Shown piece after piece: positions 1 through 5,397 of a stretch of 5,397 nucleotides of DNA. Position 1 is the stretch's first letter. Every line of letters starts with the position of its first letter. The translations under genes and the position numbers were made by a program. The DNA is from JBBRUG01 sp038247995 (GTDB lineage Bacteria > Chloroflexota > Chloroflexia > Chloroflexales > Chloroflexaceae). Location: contig JBBRUG010000373.1 in assembly GCA_038247995.1 (NCBI GenBank), positions 1 through 5,397 of the forward strand, written 5' to 3'. Below the pieces are notes generated by a model. The model had not been told where the DNA came from. It made no database searches and saw only the letters and a program-made list of their open reading frames with translations.

Positions 1-14
1 AGGGACGCCGGAAT

Positions 15-20
15 TATACT
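15..20 (+). promoter_or_regulatory. Possible -10 box of the desaturase promoter
   Basis: TATACT matches the TATAAT consensus in five of six positions and lies 64 nt upstream of the ATG at 85. A start of transcription near position 27 would leave a leader of about 58 nt. The matching -35 box would lie left of the window, so the promoter cannot be confirmed here. Confidence 0.4.
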
Positions 21-35
21 GCTATCTAAGGACAA

Positions 36-58
36 GCTTGTGTCGCCAGACACAAAGC
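36..58 (+). promoter_or_regulatory. Inverted repeat in the desaturase leader
   Basis: TTGTGTC (38-44) and GACACAA (49-55) are perfect inverted copies around a 4-nt GCCA loop. Two further pairs (36-37 with 57-58) form if A56 is bulged out. The element lies between the possible -10 box and the ribosome binding site, so it could be an RNA hairpin in the leader or a DNA operator. It is short enough to be chance. It contains the upstream GTG at 40, which argues against that codon being the true start. Confidence 0.35.
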
Positions 59-70
59 ATAGCAGTGTAC

Positions 71-77
71 GAAGGAG
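71..77 (+). promoter_or_regulatory. Ribosome binding site that decides the desaturase start
   Basis: GAAGGAG lies 7 nt upstream of the ATG at 85, which is near-ideal spacing. The alternative in-frame GTG at 40 has no such site. This sets the start at 85 and removes 15 residues from the longest open frame. Confidence 0.8.
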
Positions 78-84
78 CGTTCCC

Positions 85-960
85 ATGGCCCGCGTGGTTG
101 CCAATCCGCAGACTGAATCTCCGACCCAGCCCGAATATGAGAAGCCGCTTGCCGTCAAGCTTGCCGTGCTTACTGTCGTTGGCGTCCCTTTCGTGGGCGT
201 GCTTTATGCCATCATTATGCTGTGGCAGCAGTGGGTGAGTTGGCTTGATATCAGCCTGATGGTGGGCCTGTACTTGCTCTCCGGCCTCGGGATTACGGTT
301 GGTTTTCACCGCATGCTGACCCACAAGGCGTTCGAAACCTCGCGCCCCGTAAAGGCTTTCTGGATGATCATGGGCTGCCTGGCGCTTGAAGGCGACCCGA
401 CGACCTGGGCTTCGACGCATATTCAGCACCATGCGCACTCCGACGAAGAAGATGATCCGCACAGCCCGCTGGAGGGCTTGTGGCACTCGCATGTCGGTTG
501 GCTGTTTGCGTTCAAGAACAACGCCAATATTTACGGTACCTGGCTGAAGAAGGACCCAACCGTGATCTGGGTCTCGAAGACCTGGTGGATCTGGGCGGCG
601 CTAGGGATCATTGTGCCGACCCTGATCGCGGGTTGGAGCGGCCTGATCTGGGGTGGCCTGGTGCGGATCTTCCTGACCCACCACATTACCTGGAGCGTCA
701 ACTCGATCTGCCACACCTTCGGCACCCGCGACTACCAGACCCGCGATGCGAGCCGCAACAACTTCTTCGTTGGGCTGTTCGCCTTTGGCGAGGGCTGGCA
801 TAACAATCACCATGCCTTTCCGCGCTCGGCGTTCCACGGCTTACGCTGGTGGCAGATCGACGTCTCGGGCTACCTGATCGCGGCGATGGAGAAGCTGGGC
901 CTGGTCTGGAATGTACAGCGGGTCAAGGAAGCAGACATTCACAAACGCACGATTGCTTAA
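85..960 (+). CDS. Membrane fatty-acid (delta-9 type) desaturase
   Basis: This is a 291-residue integral membrane di-iron desaturase that should insert a cis double bond into saturated acyl chains, adjusting membrane fluidity. All three histidine boxes are present: HRMLTH at 75-80 (followed by KAF), HIQHH at 112-116 with the downstream SDEEDDPHSP stretch, and HNNHH at 239-243. NSICH at 206-210 supplies the Asn and ninth His known as ligands in the stearoyl-CoA desaturase family, with the same 4-residue spacing. Hydrophobic stretches near 25-47, 55-73, 168-190 and 190-205 fit the expected four-helix topology, with the histidine boxes on the cytoplasmic side. In box 2 the Arg common after the first His is Ile (THIQHH). 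Length fits bacterial members. The start is chosen for its GAAGGAG site. Whether the substrate is acyl-CoA or acyl-lipid, and the exact regiochemistry, cannot be read from sequence. It appears monocistronic, with a hairpin following it. Confidence 0.93.
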   Translation: MARVVANPQTESPTQPEYEKPLAVKLAVLTVVGVPFVGVLYAIIMLWQQWVSWLDISLMVGLYLLSGLGITVGFHRMLTHKAFETSRPVKAFWMIMGCLALEGDPTTWASTHIQHHAHSDEEDDPHSPLEGLWHSHVGWLFAFKNNANIYGTWLKKDPTVIWVSKTWWIWAALGIIVPTLIAGWSGLIWGGLVRIFLTHHITWSVNSICHTFGTRDYQTRDASRNNFFVGLFAFGEGWHNNHHAFPRSAFHGLRWWQIDVSGYLIAAMEKLGLVWNVQRVKEADIHKRTIA

Positions 961-981
961 ATGCAGCAGCAATAGCTTCAA

Positions 982-1017
982 CAGCAACGGCGGGAGGAAT
1001 TTCTCCCGCCGTTGCTG
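982..1017 (+). terminator. Hairpin terminator after the desaturase gene
   Basis: A perfect 15-bp stem (982-996 with 1003-1017, GC-rich, arm CAGCAACGGCGGGAG) encloses a 6-nt GAATTT loop and starts 21 nt after the stop codon. It is followed by ATTCAATTT, which is only loosely T-rich, so it is an imperfect intrinsic terminator. Its position between the desaturase and the separate promoter at 1025 supports a transcript-ending role. Confidence 0.7.
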
Positions 1018-1024
1018 ATTCAAT

Positions 1025-1053
1025 TTGACGAAATGTAGGCCAACGTGTACCAT
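1025..1053 (+). promoter_or_regulatory. Sigma70-type promoter for the ATP-grasp gene cluster
   Basis: TTGACG at 1025-1030 (five of six matches to TTGACA) is followed after exactly 17 nt by TACCAT at 1048-1053 (four of six matches to TATAAT). Transcription would start near 1060, about 30 nt before the GTG at 1090. The site lies just after the desaturase hairpin, as expected for an independent transcription unit. This is a visual match only. Confidence 0.55.
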
Positions 1054-1089
1054 AGCTAGACCCGGATCACATCAACTGAAGATGCTGTC

Positions 1090-2628
1090 GTGGCAGCGCT
1101 GCCTGATTCTACCCTTCCCCGCGTCTCCGACGCGCTGAGGCCCGCTAATAATGCGCCCATGATCGATGTACCAAGCGAGCGTCAGATCGGTCGCCCACCC
1201 TTTACTGAGTATTACCTCGACGCTGCCTACGACGAAATGTTTACGGTAGGCGGTGTTGTGCGCCCGCAGTATCGTGCGCTACACGAGCGGTTGCGCGGGT
1301 TGTCGGCGACGGAATTGGGGCAGCGCCAGCGCTACGCCGATCTCGCCTTTCTTAACCAGGGCATCACCTTTACGGTTTATGACGACGATAAAGGCACCGA
1401 GCGGATCTTCCCCTACGATCTGCTGCCACGGATTATTACTGCCGCTGAGTGGTCGACGATTGAGCGGGGCCTGACCCAGCGGATCAGGGCGCTCAACTAC
1501 TTCCTCTCCGACATCTACCATGCCGGGCGCATTCTTGCCGATGGCGTCGTGCCGCGCGAGTTGATCTATACCTGCCAGCATTATCGCCGCGAGATCTATG
1601 GCGTGAATGTGCCGCGCAATATTTATGTGGCGGTTGTCGGCAGCGACCTGGTGCGCTTGCCCGACGGGCAGTTTGCGGTGCTGGAAGACAATCTGCGCGT
1701 GCCGAGCGGCGTGAGCTATATGTTAACCAACCGGGCGGTGATGAAGCGCTCATTCCCGCGCCTCTTCGCCAATTATGGCGTGCGCCCAATCGATCATTAC
1801 GGTCAAGCGCTGCTTGCTACGCTGCGCGCGCTGTCGCCGGCGCACCGCCCCGAGCCGACGATTGCGCTGCTTACGCCCGGTATCTACAACTCGGCCTACT
1901 TTGAGCACACGTTCCTCGCCCGCCAGATGGGCATCGAATTGGTGGAAGGGCGCGATTTGCTCGTCCACGACAACATCGTCTATATGCGTACCACCGCCGG
2001 GTTGCGCCGCGTTGATGTGATTTATCGGCGCATCGACGATGATTTTGTCGATCCGCTGGCCTTCCGCCCTGATTCGATCCTCGGCGTGCCTGGGCTGCTC
2101 AATGCGTATCGCGCCGGCAATATTGGTCTGGCCAATGCCGTCGGCACCGGTGTTGCCGATGATAAAGCCGTGTACGCCTATGTGCCGAAGATTATCAAGT
2201 ATTATCTCGGCGAAGATCCGATCCTGCCCAATGTTGAGACCTACCTGTGCGGTGATGACGCTGAGCGAAGTTATGTTATCGAGCACCTGGATGAGTTGGT
2301 GGTGAAGGCAGTTGGCGAGTCGGGCGGCTACGGCATGCTGATCGGCCCCCACAGCACTCAGGTTCAGCGCGAGGTCTTCCGTGCGGCGATCCTGGCCAAT
2401 CCACGCAACTACATTGCCCAGCCGACGCTCAGCTTCTCGCGGGCGCCGTGTTTTATTGATGGGCAGGTTGAGCCGCGGCACGTCGATCTGCGGCCCTACA
2501 TCCTCAACGGCGCCGATGTGACTATTGCGCCCGGCGGACTCACCCGCGTCGCCCTGCGCCGTGGTTCGCTCGTGGTCAATTCCTCGCAGGGCGGCGGCAG
2601 TAAGGATACCTGGGTTCTTTACGAATAG
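1090..2628 (+). CDS. Circularly permuted ATP-grasp protein (COG2308, predicted amidoligase)
   Basis: This 512-residue protein has the full motif set of the circularly permuted ATP-grasp family (older DUF404/DUF407). Visible blocks are GITFTVYDDDKGTERIFPYD at 91-110, QRIRALNYFLSDIY at 130-143, LEDNLRVPSGVSYML at 198-212, LTPGIYNSAYFEH at 261-273, YRRIDDDFVDPL at 312-323, NAVGTGVADDKAVYAYVP at 349-366, VVKAVGESGGYGMLIGP at 404-420 (Lys plus glycine-rich loop, probably nucleotide-binding), RHVDLRPY at 463-470, GGLTRVALRRG at 482-492 and SSQGGGSKDTWV at 498-509. ATP-grasp enzymes join a carboxylate to an amine through an acyl phosphate; the substrate of this family is, to my knowledge, not established. 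It heads a three-gene cluster with the alpha-E and transglutaminase-like genes. The start is uncertain: GTG at 1090 has only a weak GAAG upstream, and ATG at 1159 (residue 24) is also possible, because the conserved part begins only near residue 37. Likely cytoplasmic; no signal peptide is seen. Confidence 0.92.
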   Translation: MAALPDSTLPRVSDALRPANNAPMIDVPSERQIGRPPFTEYYLDAAYDEMFTVGGVVRPQYRALHERLRGLSATELGQRQRYADLAFLNQGITFTVYDDDKGTERIFPYDLLPRIITAAEWSTIERGLTQRIRALNYFLSDIYHAGRILADGVVPRELIYTCQHYRREIYGVNVPRNIYVAVVGSDLVRLPDGQFAVLEDNLRVPSGVSYMLTNRAVMKRSFPRLFANYGVRPIDHYGQALLATLRALSPAHRPEPTIALLTPGIYNSAYFEHTFLARQMGIELVEGRDLLVHDNIVYMRTTAGLRRVDVIYRRIDDDFVDPLAFRPDSILGVPGLLNAYRAGNIGLANAVGTGVADDKAVYAYVPKIIKYYLGEDPILPNVETYLCGDDAERSYVIEHLDELVVKAVGESGGYGMLIGPHSTQVQREVFRAAILANPRNYIAQPTLSFSRAPCFIDGQVEPRHVDLRPYILNGADVTIAPGGLTRVALRRGSLVVNSSQGGGSKDTWVLYE

Positions 2629-2668
2629 GTGTCGGAGTTGGTTGGCTTTGCCAATCAACTCCGACACC
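2628..2668 (+). other. Long intercistronic hairpin between ATP-grasp and alpha-E genes
   Basis: A 19-bp stem (2628-2646 with 2650-2668) with one G-U pair (2641/2655) and a 3-nt TTT loop fills most of the 50-nt gap. The first base is the last base of the ATP-grasp stop codon, and the element ends 10 nt before the next ATG. No T-run follows (ATCCAAACCT), so it does not look like a standard intrinsic terminator. It could stabilise or process the mRNA, attenuate transcription partially, or, as a DNA palindrome, bind a regulator. The structure is directly visible; the function is inference. Confidence 0.75.
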
Positions 2669-2678
2669 ATCCAAACCT

Positions 2679-3638
2679 ATGCTTTCACGCGTTGCCGATA
2701 GCCTCTACTGGACGAGCCGTTACCTGGAGCGCGCCGAACATACGGCGCGTTTGCTCGGGGTGGGCTTGAACCAGATGCTCGACCAGACTCCGGTATCGGT
2801 GCAGCCACGTTGGCAGCGCTTACTTGATGCATTACATACAGCGGCGCCCTCCGACGGCCTGAACGACCATGCAATTGTGCGCATGCTGACGTTCGACCCA
2901 GGCACCTCGATGTCGATTGTGGCGTGCGTTACGGCGGCGCGCGAGAATGCCCAACAGGTACGCGAGCAGATCAGTTCGGAGATGTGGGAGCAGCTCAATC
3001 GGCTGTATTTACACGTCAAGCAGACGGATATCGATCAGATCTGGCAGGCTGAGCCGCAGGAGTTCTTGCAGAGCGTCAAAGAGGGCGCGCACCTGTTTCA
3101 AGGCGTCACCGATGCGACGATGAGCCACGGCGAGGGTTGGCATTATATTCAGGTGGGCCGCTATCTGGAGCGCGCCGGGACAACGGCTTTATTGCTCGAC
3201 CTGAACTTTCAGCCGCACATGGCTGCTGCTACCCCCGAGCAATCGCCGCTCGACTATATCGATTGGGTGGCGCTGCTCAAGTGCTGTACGGCATTTGAAG
3301 CCTATTGTAAAGTTTATACCGCCGAAGTGAAGCCCGCGTACGTCGCCGAGTTTCTGCTGTTGAGTGAAACGAACCCGCGCTCGGTGCGCTTCGCCGTTGA
3401 TCGGGTGCAGCGGAGCTTGCAGGCGCTTGGCAAAGCCACTGGTGGGCGGGGCGCAGGGCGCGCCGAACGCATCGCCGGGCGCCTTAGCGCCCAACTCGAT
3501 TACGCCCAGATGGATGAGATTATGGACGGCGATTTGCCGGCTTATCTGGAAGGCATTCGGTCGCAGTGTCACCTCATCCATCAGATGATCTATCAGTCGT
3601 ATATTAGCTATTCCATCGAGGCTGCGCTCGTGCAGTAG
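2679..3638 (+). CDS. Alpha-E domain protein (COG2307, DUF403)
   Basis: This 319-residue, mostly helical protein belongs to the alpha-E family, the usual partner of COG2308 ATP-grasp proteins. The start is fixed by the diagnostic N-terminus MLSRVADSLYWTSRYLERAE, which begins at the first Met. A second copy of the signature occurs at 160-175 (GRYLERAGTTALLLDL), after the conserved stretch HLFQGVTDATMSHGEGW at 138-154. A third conserved block, FLLLSETNPRSVRFAV, is at 225-240. There is no signal peptide or membrane segment, so it is probably cytoplasmic. Length is typical of the family. The conserved Glu and Arg in both RYLERA blocks are candidate functional residues; the biochemical role is unknown, with predictions centring on assisting the ATP-grasp enzyme. 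It follows the ATP-grasp gene by 50 nt in the same direction and has no recognisable Shine-Dalgarno sequence, its upstream region being taken up by the hairpin at 2628-2668. Confidence 0.9.
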   Translation: MLSRVADSLYWTSRYLERAEHTARLLGVGLNQMLDQTPVSVQPRWQRLLDALHTAAPSDGLNDHAIVRMLTFDPGTSMSIVACVTAARENAQQVREQISSEMWEQLNRLYLHVKQTDIDQIWQAEPQEFLQSVKEGAHLFQGVTDATMSHGEGWHYIQVGRYLERAGTTALLLDLNFQPHMAAATPEQSPLDYIDWVALLKCCTAFEAYCKVYTAEVKPAYVAEFLLLSETNPRSVRFAVDRVQRSLQALGKATGGRGAGRAERIAGRLSAQLDYAQMDEIMDGDLPAYLEGIRSQCHLIHQMIYQSYISYSIEAALVQ

Positions 3639-3668
3639 GTTCAGGCGGCACGCGGCAGGAAGCCGGCG

Positions 3669-3699
3669 GCAGGGCGCACGCTCATGCCTCCCGCCCTGC
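3669..3699 (+). other. Weak inverted repeat in the gap before the transglutaminase-like gene
   Basis: GCAGGGCG (3669-3676) and CGCCCTGC (3692-3699) can form an 8-bp stem with a 15-nt loop. The 85-nt gap (3639-3723) is very GC-rich and shows no clear promoter and no Shine-Dalgarno sequence before the ATG at 3724. In such GC-rich sequence an 8-bp stem may be chance, and no T-run follows. Confidence 0.3.
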
Positions 3700-3723
3700 A
3701 TCGCTATTGGGCACGGTACAGAT

Positions 3724-4671
3724 ATGTATTATTCGATTCTGCATAAAACCCGCTTCCGTTACAGTGTGCCGGTGAGCGAGCATATGACTGAAGTGCGGAT
3801 GTGCCCGCGCAGCGAGGGGATGCAGCGTTGTTTGCAGTTTGAACTGAAAACAACGCCCAATGCAACCATTCATAGTTACCTCGATTATTACGGCAATCGA
3901 GTGCATCATTTTGATATTCCCGCTCAGCACCGCTTGCTCACCATTACTGCCGAGGCGATTGTTGTTTTTACTCCGCCCCAAATCTTGCCCGACGCGCTGG
4001 GCGCTGATGCCTGGGCCGAACTCGATGCGTTGACGGCGACTGACAACTACTGGGATTTTTTAGCGTCCAGCCACTTTGCCCGCCCAACGCCGCTGCTTCA
4101 TGCCCTGGCTGCCGAGTTGGCATTCACCCGGCGGGCCGACCCGCTCACTGTGCTGCGGAACCTGAATGCGCAGATATCCAAGGCTTTTGCGTATACGCCC
4201 CAATCAACCACTGTCGATTCAGCAATCGACGAAGCGCTATCGGCGCGCAAGGGCGTCTGCCAGGATTATGCGCACATTATGATCGCGCTGCTGCGCAGCA
4301 TCCGCGTGCCGGCGCGTTATGTGAGCGGTTATCTGTTTCATCGGGTTGAGGATAACGACCGTTCGGAGCAGGATGCCACCCACGCCTGGGTTGAGGCGCT
4401 GCTGCCGGGCCTGGGCTGGGTCGGGTTCGACCCGACGAACAACCTTGTCGCCGGGGAGCGCCATATTCGGGCCGCCGTCGGGCGCGACTACGCCGATGTG
4501 CCGCCGACCCGCGGGGTCTATAAGGGGAAGGCGAAGAGTTCGCTTGAAGTTGGGGTGAAGGTCGTGCCGACTGAGGCGCCGATCGATGATATCGAGGTGT
4601 TACCCATCGCCTCCGGTGTGCCGGAAATGATCGACACCGAATTGCAGGCGCAACAACAGCAACAGCAATAA
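3724..4671 (+). CDS. Transglutaminase-like cysteine protease (COG1305)
   Basis: This 315-residue protein has two recognisable parts. The N-terminal region, MYYSILHKTRFRYSVPVSEH onward to about residue 85, matches the bacterial transglutaminase-like N-terminal domain. The second part is a transglutaminase core with a complete catalytic triad: Cys179 in KGVCQDYAH, His220 in ATHAWVE and Asp236 in GFDPTNN. The conserved PPTRGVYKG is at 260-268. Family members in this context are thought to act as peptidases or amide-bond hydrolases rather than crosslinkers, possibly processing the product of the neighbouring ATP-grasp enzyme; this is inference. There is no signal peptide, so it is probably cytoplasmic. 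The C-terminal tail (about 281-315) is poorly conserved in my recollection and ends in six consecutive Gln after Gln-Ala, encoded by a CAA/CAG run up to the TAA stop. The start is chosen because the family N-terminal motif begins at this Met; no Shine-Dalgarno sequence is visible. It is the last gene of the plus-strand cluster, 85 nt after the alpha-E gene. Confidence 0.92.
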   Translation: MYYSILHKTRFRYSVPVSEHMTEVRMCPRSEGMQRCLQFELKTTPNATIHSYLDYYGNRVHHFDIPAQHRLLTITAEAIVVFTPPQILPDALGADAWAELDALTATDNYWDFLASSHFARPTPLLHALAAELAFTRRADPLTVLRNLNAQISKAFAYTPQSTTVDSAIDEALSARKGVCQDYAHIMIALLRSIRVPARYVSGYLFHRVEDNDRSEQDATHAWVEALLPGLGWVGFDPTNNLVAGERHIRAAVGRDYADVPPTRGVYKGKAKSSLEVGVKVVPTEAPIDDIEVLPIASGVPEMIDTELQAQQQQQQ

Positions 4672-4686
4672 TGTTTATGTTGGCGC

Positions 4687-4772
4687 GCGGTAGGGGCGAC
4701 CAGAAGCATCAGGCGGTAGGGGCGACCGAACCGAATCGCGGTAGGGGCGACTACAAGGGTCGCCCCTACCGC
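4687..4772. repeat. Cluster of 14-nt repeats, three direct and one inverted
   Basis: GCGGTAGGGGCGAC occurs at 4687-4700, 4713-4726 and 4738-4751, with start-to-start spacing of 26 and 25 nt. Its exact reverse complement is at 4759-4772. The first two copies share one extra C. The last direct copy and the inverted copy form a perfect 14-bp stem with a 7-nt TACAAGG loop. The cluster fills most of the 94-nt gap between two convergent genes and overlaps the end of the minus-strand gene. It resembles GTAGGGGCGACC-type intergenic palindromes that I recall from several bacterial genomes. There is no transposase nearby and no spacer diversity, so it is not an insertion sequence or a CRISPR array. Confidence 0.85.
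4738..4772. terminator. Possible bidirectional terminator formed by the repeat
   Basis: The 14-bp perfect stem with 7-nt loop lies between the stop codons of two converging genes, where a bidirectional terminator would be expected. There is no real T-run on either side (CCGTTTAAT on the plus strand), so the terminator role is uncertain and may be a by-product of the repeat. Confidence 0.4.
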
Positions 4773-5397
4773 CCGTTTAATCCCCAATCGTACGGTTTGA
4801 AGATCAGGTCAACTTCGCTCTGTGCCGTGAGCCATTGCCGGCGCGCATCGTCGGGTAGGTGCGCCTGTACGAAGCGCACAATTCCCTCCGGCCCGCCAAA
4901 ATCCGCTCGATACCAATTGAAGATCGCTGAGATCATGAGTGCGCCGCGCTGTTCGTTCACTTCCAGGTCGGCGCCGATAAAACTGCGCGCCGCGCGATCA
5001 AGCTGCTGGGGAATGTGCTCGGCGTTGTAGGCGGCGATGGGCGGGCACGAGCGGCTGGCGCAATTCAACGCAAAGTGGATGCGCGGGTCCGGCGGCTGCA
5101 CGGCCTGGGCCAGACGCGGATCGGCTGAGGCAAATTGGGGGCCGGGCAGAAACGGGTTGCCCGCATTGGCGCGCAGTACGCCGTGCTCAATATCTTCGGC
5201 GCTAAAGCGTAAACTGCCCACCGTATAGGCAATCTGCCGAAAAAAGCCCACCCCGGCCAGGCGCTCGGTGACGCTGCGCCGAATGCCGTAATGCACAACA
5301 CCGTCGATCACCAGGCCGTTGTAAAGGTTGATCCAGAATGCCAGTTGTTCGGCGGGGGTGCTGAGTGTGGTCAGGTCGAAGTCGCGCAGGGCGAAGA
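4766..5397 (-). CDS. DUF547 domain protein, N-terminus beyond the right edge (partial)
   Basis: The frame is open from the stop codon at 4766-4768 to the window edge, giving 209 visible residues. A GTG at 5309-5311 could be mistaken for a start, but the frame continues upstream as LAFWINLYNGLVIDGVVHYG, the classic DUF547 block, so that GTG encodes an internal Val. Further family motifs are AEDIEHGVLR, DPRIHFALNCASRSCPPI, IFNWYRADFGG and the C-terminal YDWGLN. The NCxSRSCPP block holds two Cys and follows a conserved His, which is suggestive of a catalytic or metal site, but no function is established for the family that I know of. Any signal peptide would lie outside the window. The last residue and the stop codon fall inside the inverted copy of the 14-nt repeat, two residues after the usual YDWSLN-type end. 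It converges on the transglutaminase-like gene, so the two are not an operon. Confidence 0.88.
   Translation of the reverse strand, partial: FALRDFDLTTLSTPAEQLAFWINLYNGLVIDGVVHYGIRRSVTERLAGVGFFRQIAYTVGSLRFSAEDIEHGVLRANAGNPFLPGPQFASADPRLAQAVQPPDPRIHFALNCASRSCPPIAAYNAEHIPQQLDRAARSFIGADLEVNEQRGALMISAIFNWYRADFGGPEGIVRFVQAHLPDDARRQWLTAQSEVDLIFKPYDWGLNGR

Noticed and set aside
40..84. GTG at 40 as the desaturase start
   Set aside because: It lies inside the leader inverted repeat without a ribosome binding site, while ATG at 85 has GAAGGAG at ideal spacing.
22..492. Minus-strand open frame opposite the desaturase
   Set aside because: It overlaps the histidine-box region of a clear gene in antisense and its product resembles no family I know.
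963..989. CAGCAA-rich stretch after the desaturase as a tandem repeat
   Set aside because: The units (CAGCAGCAA, CAACAGCAA) are few and interrupted, and part of the stretch is the left arm of the terminator hairpin.
1750..2670. Long minus-strand open frame of 306 codons opposite the ATP-grasp gene
   Set aside because: It lies antisense to a gene whose conserved motifs run the full length, has no recognisable family motif, and its start falls in the intercistronic hairpin. It is a by-product of GC-rich codon use.
3189..3701. Minus-strand open frame opposite the alpha-E gene
   Set aside because: It is antisense to conserved alpha-E blocks, with no family motif and no plausible ribosome binding site.
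4687..4751. CRISPR-like array
   Set aside because: The direct repeats are only 14 nt with gaps of 11-12 nt, one copy is inverted, and there are no cas genes.
4671..5030. Plus-strand open frame of 119 codons after the transglutaminase-like gene
   Set aside because: It runs through the repeat cluster and then antisense to the DUF547 gene; its sequence is repeat-derived and low in meaning.
5309..5311. GTG as start codon of the DUF547 gene
   Set aside because: The frame continues upstream with the conserved block AFWINLYNGLV, so this codon is an internal Val and the gene is cut by the window edge.

Overview
The window reads as an ordinary chromosomal segment of a moderately GC-rich bacterium. 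It holds four complete genes on the plus strand and one gene on the minus strand that runs off the right edge. The gene set, the moderate GC content, the poor Shine-Dalgarno signals on three of the four complete genes, and a GTAGGGGCGAC-type intergenic palindromic repeat would fit a filamentous Chloroflexota lineage (Chloroflexus/Roseiflexus-like). This placement is a tentative impression from memory; nothing in the window proves it.

Left part (1-1017): a membrane fatty-acid delta-9-type desaturase carries all nine histidines and the asparagine of the di-iron site. It is preceded by a -10-like box, a leader hairpin and a strong ribosome binding site, and followed by a perfect 15-bp hairpin that probably ends the transcript.

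Middle part (1025-4671): a recognisable sigma70-type promoter precedes three co-directional genes. They encode a circularly permuted ATP-grasp protein (COG2308), an alpha-E domain protein (COG2307) and a transglutaminase-like cysteine protease (COG1305). This trio is a known conserved neighbourhood that comparative genomics predicts to make and process an amide- or peptide-linked product, but I know of no experimentally established substrate. It is the most interesting content of the window. The first two genes are separated by a 19-bp hairpin with a 3-nt loop that starts in the stop codon of the ATP-grasp gene and ends 10 nt before the alpha-E start codon.

Right part (4672-5397): a 94-nt convergent gap contains three direct copies and one inverted copy of a 14-nt repeat. 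The inverted copy supplies the last codon and the stop codon of a DUF547 protein on the minus strand. The DUF547 frame stays open to the right edge, so its N-terminus lies outside the window.

I found no tRNA, rRNA, CRISPR array, transposase, attachment site or replication origin. There is no gene-free stretch longer than about 130 bases.
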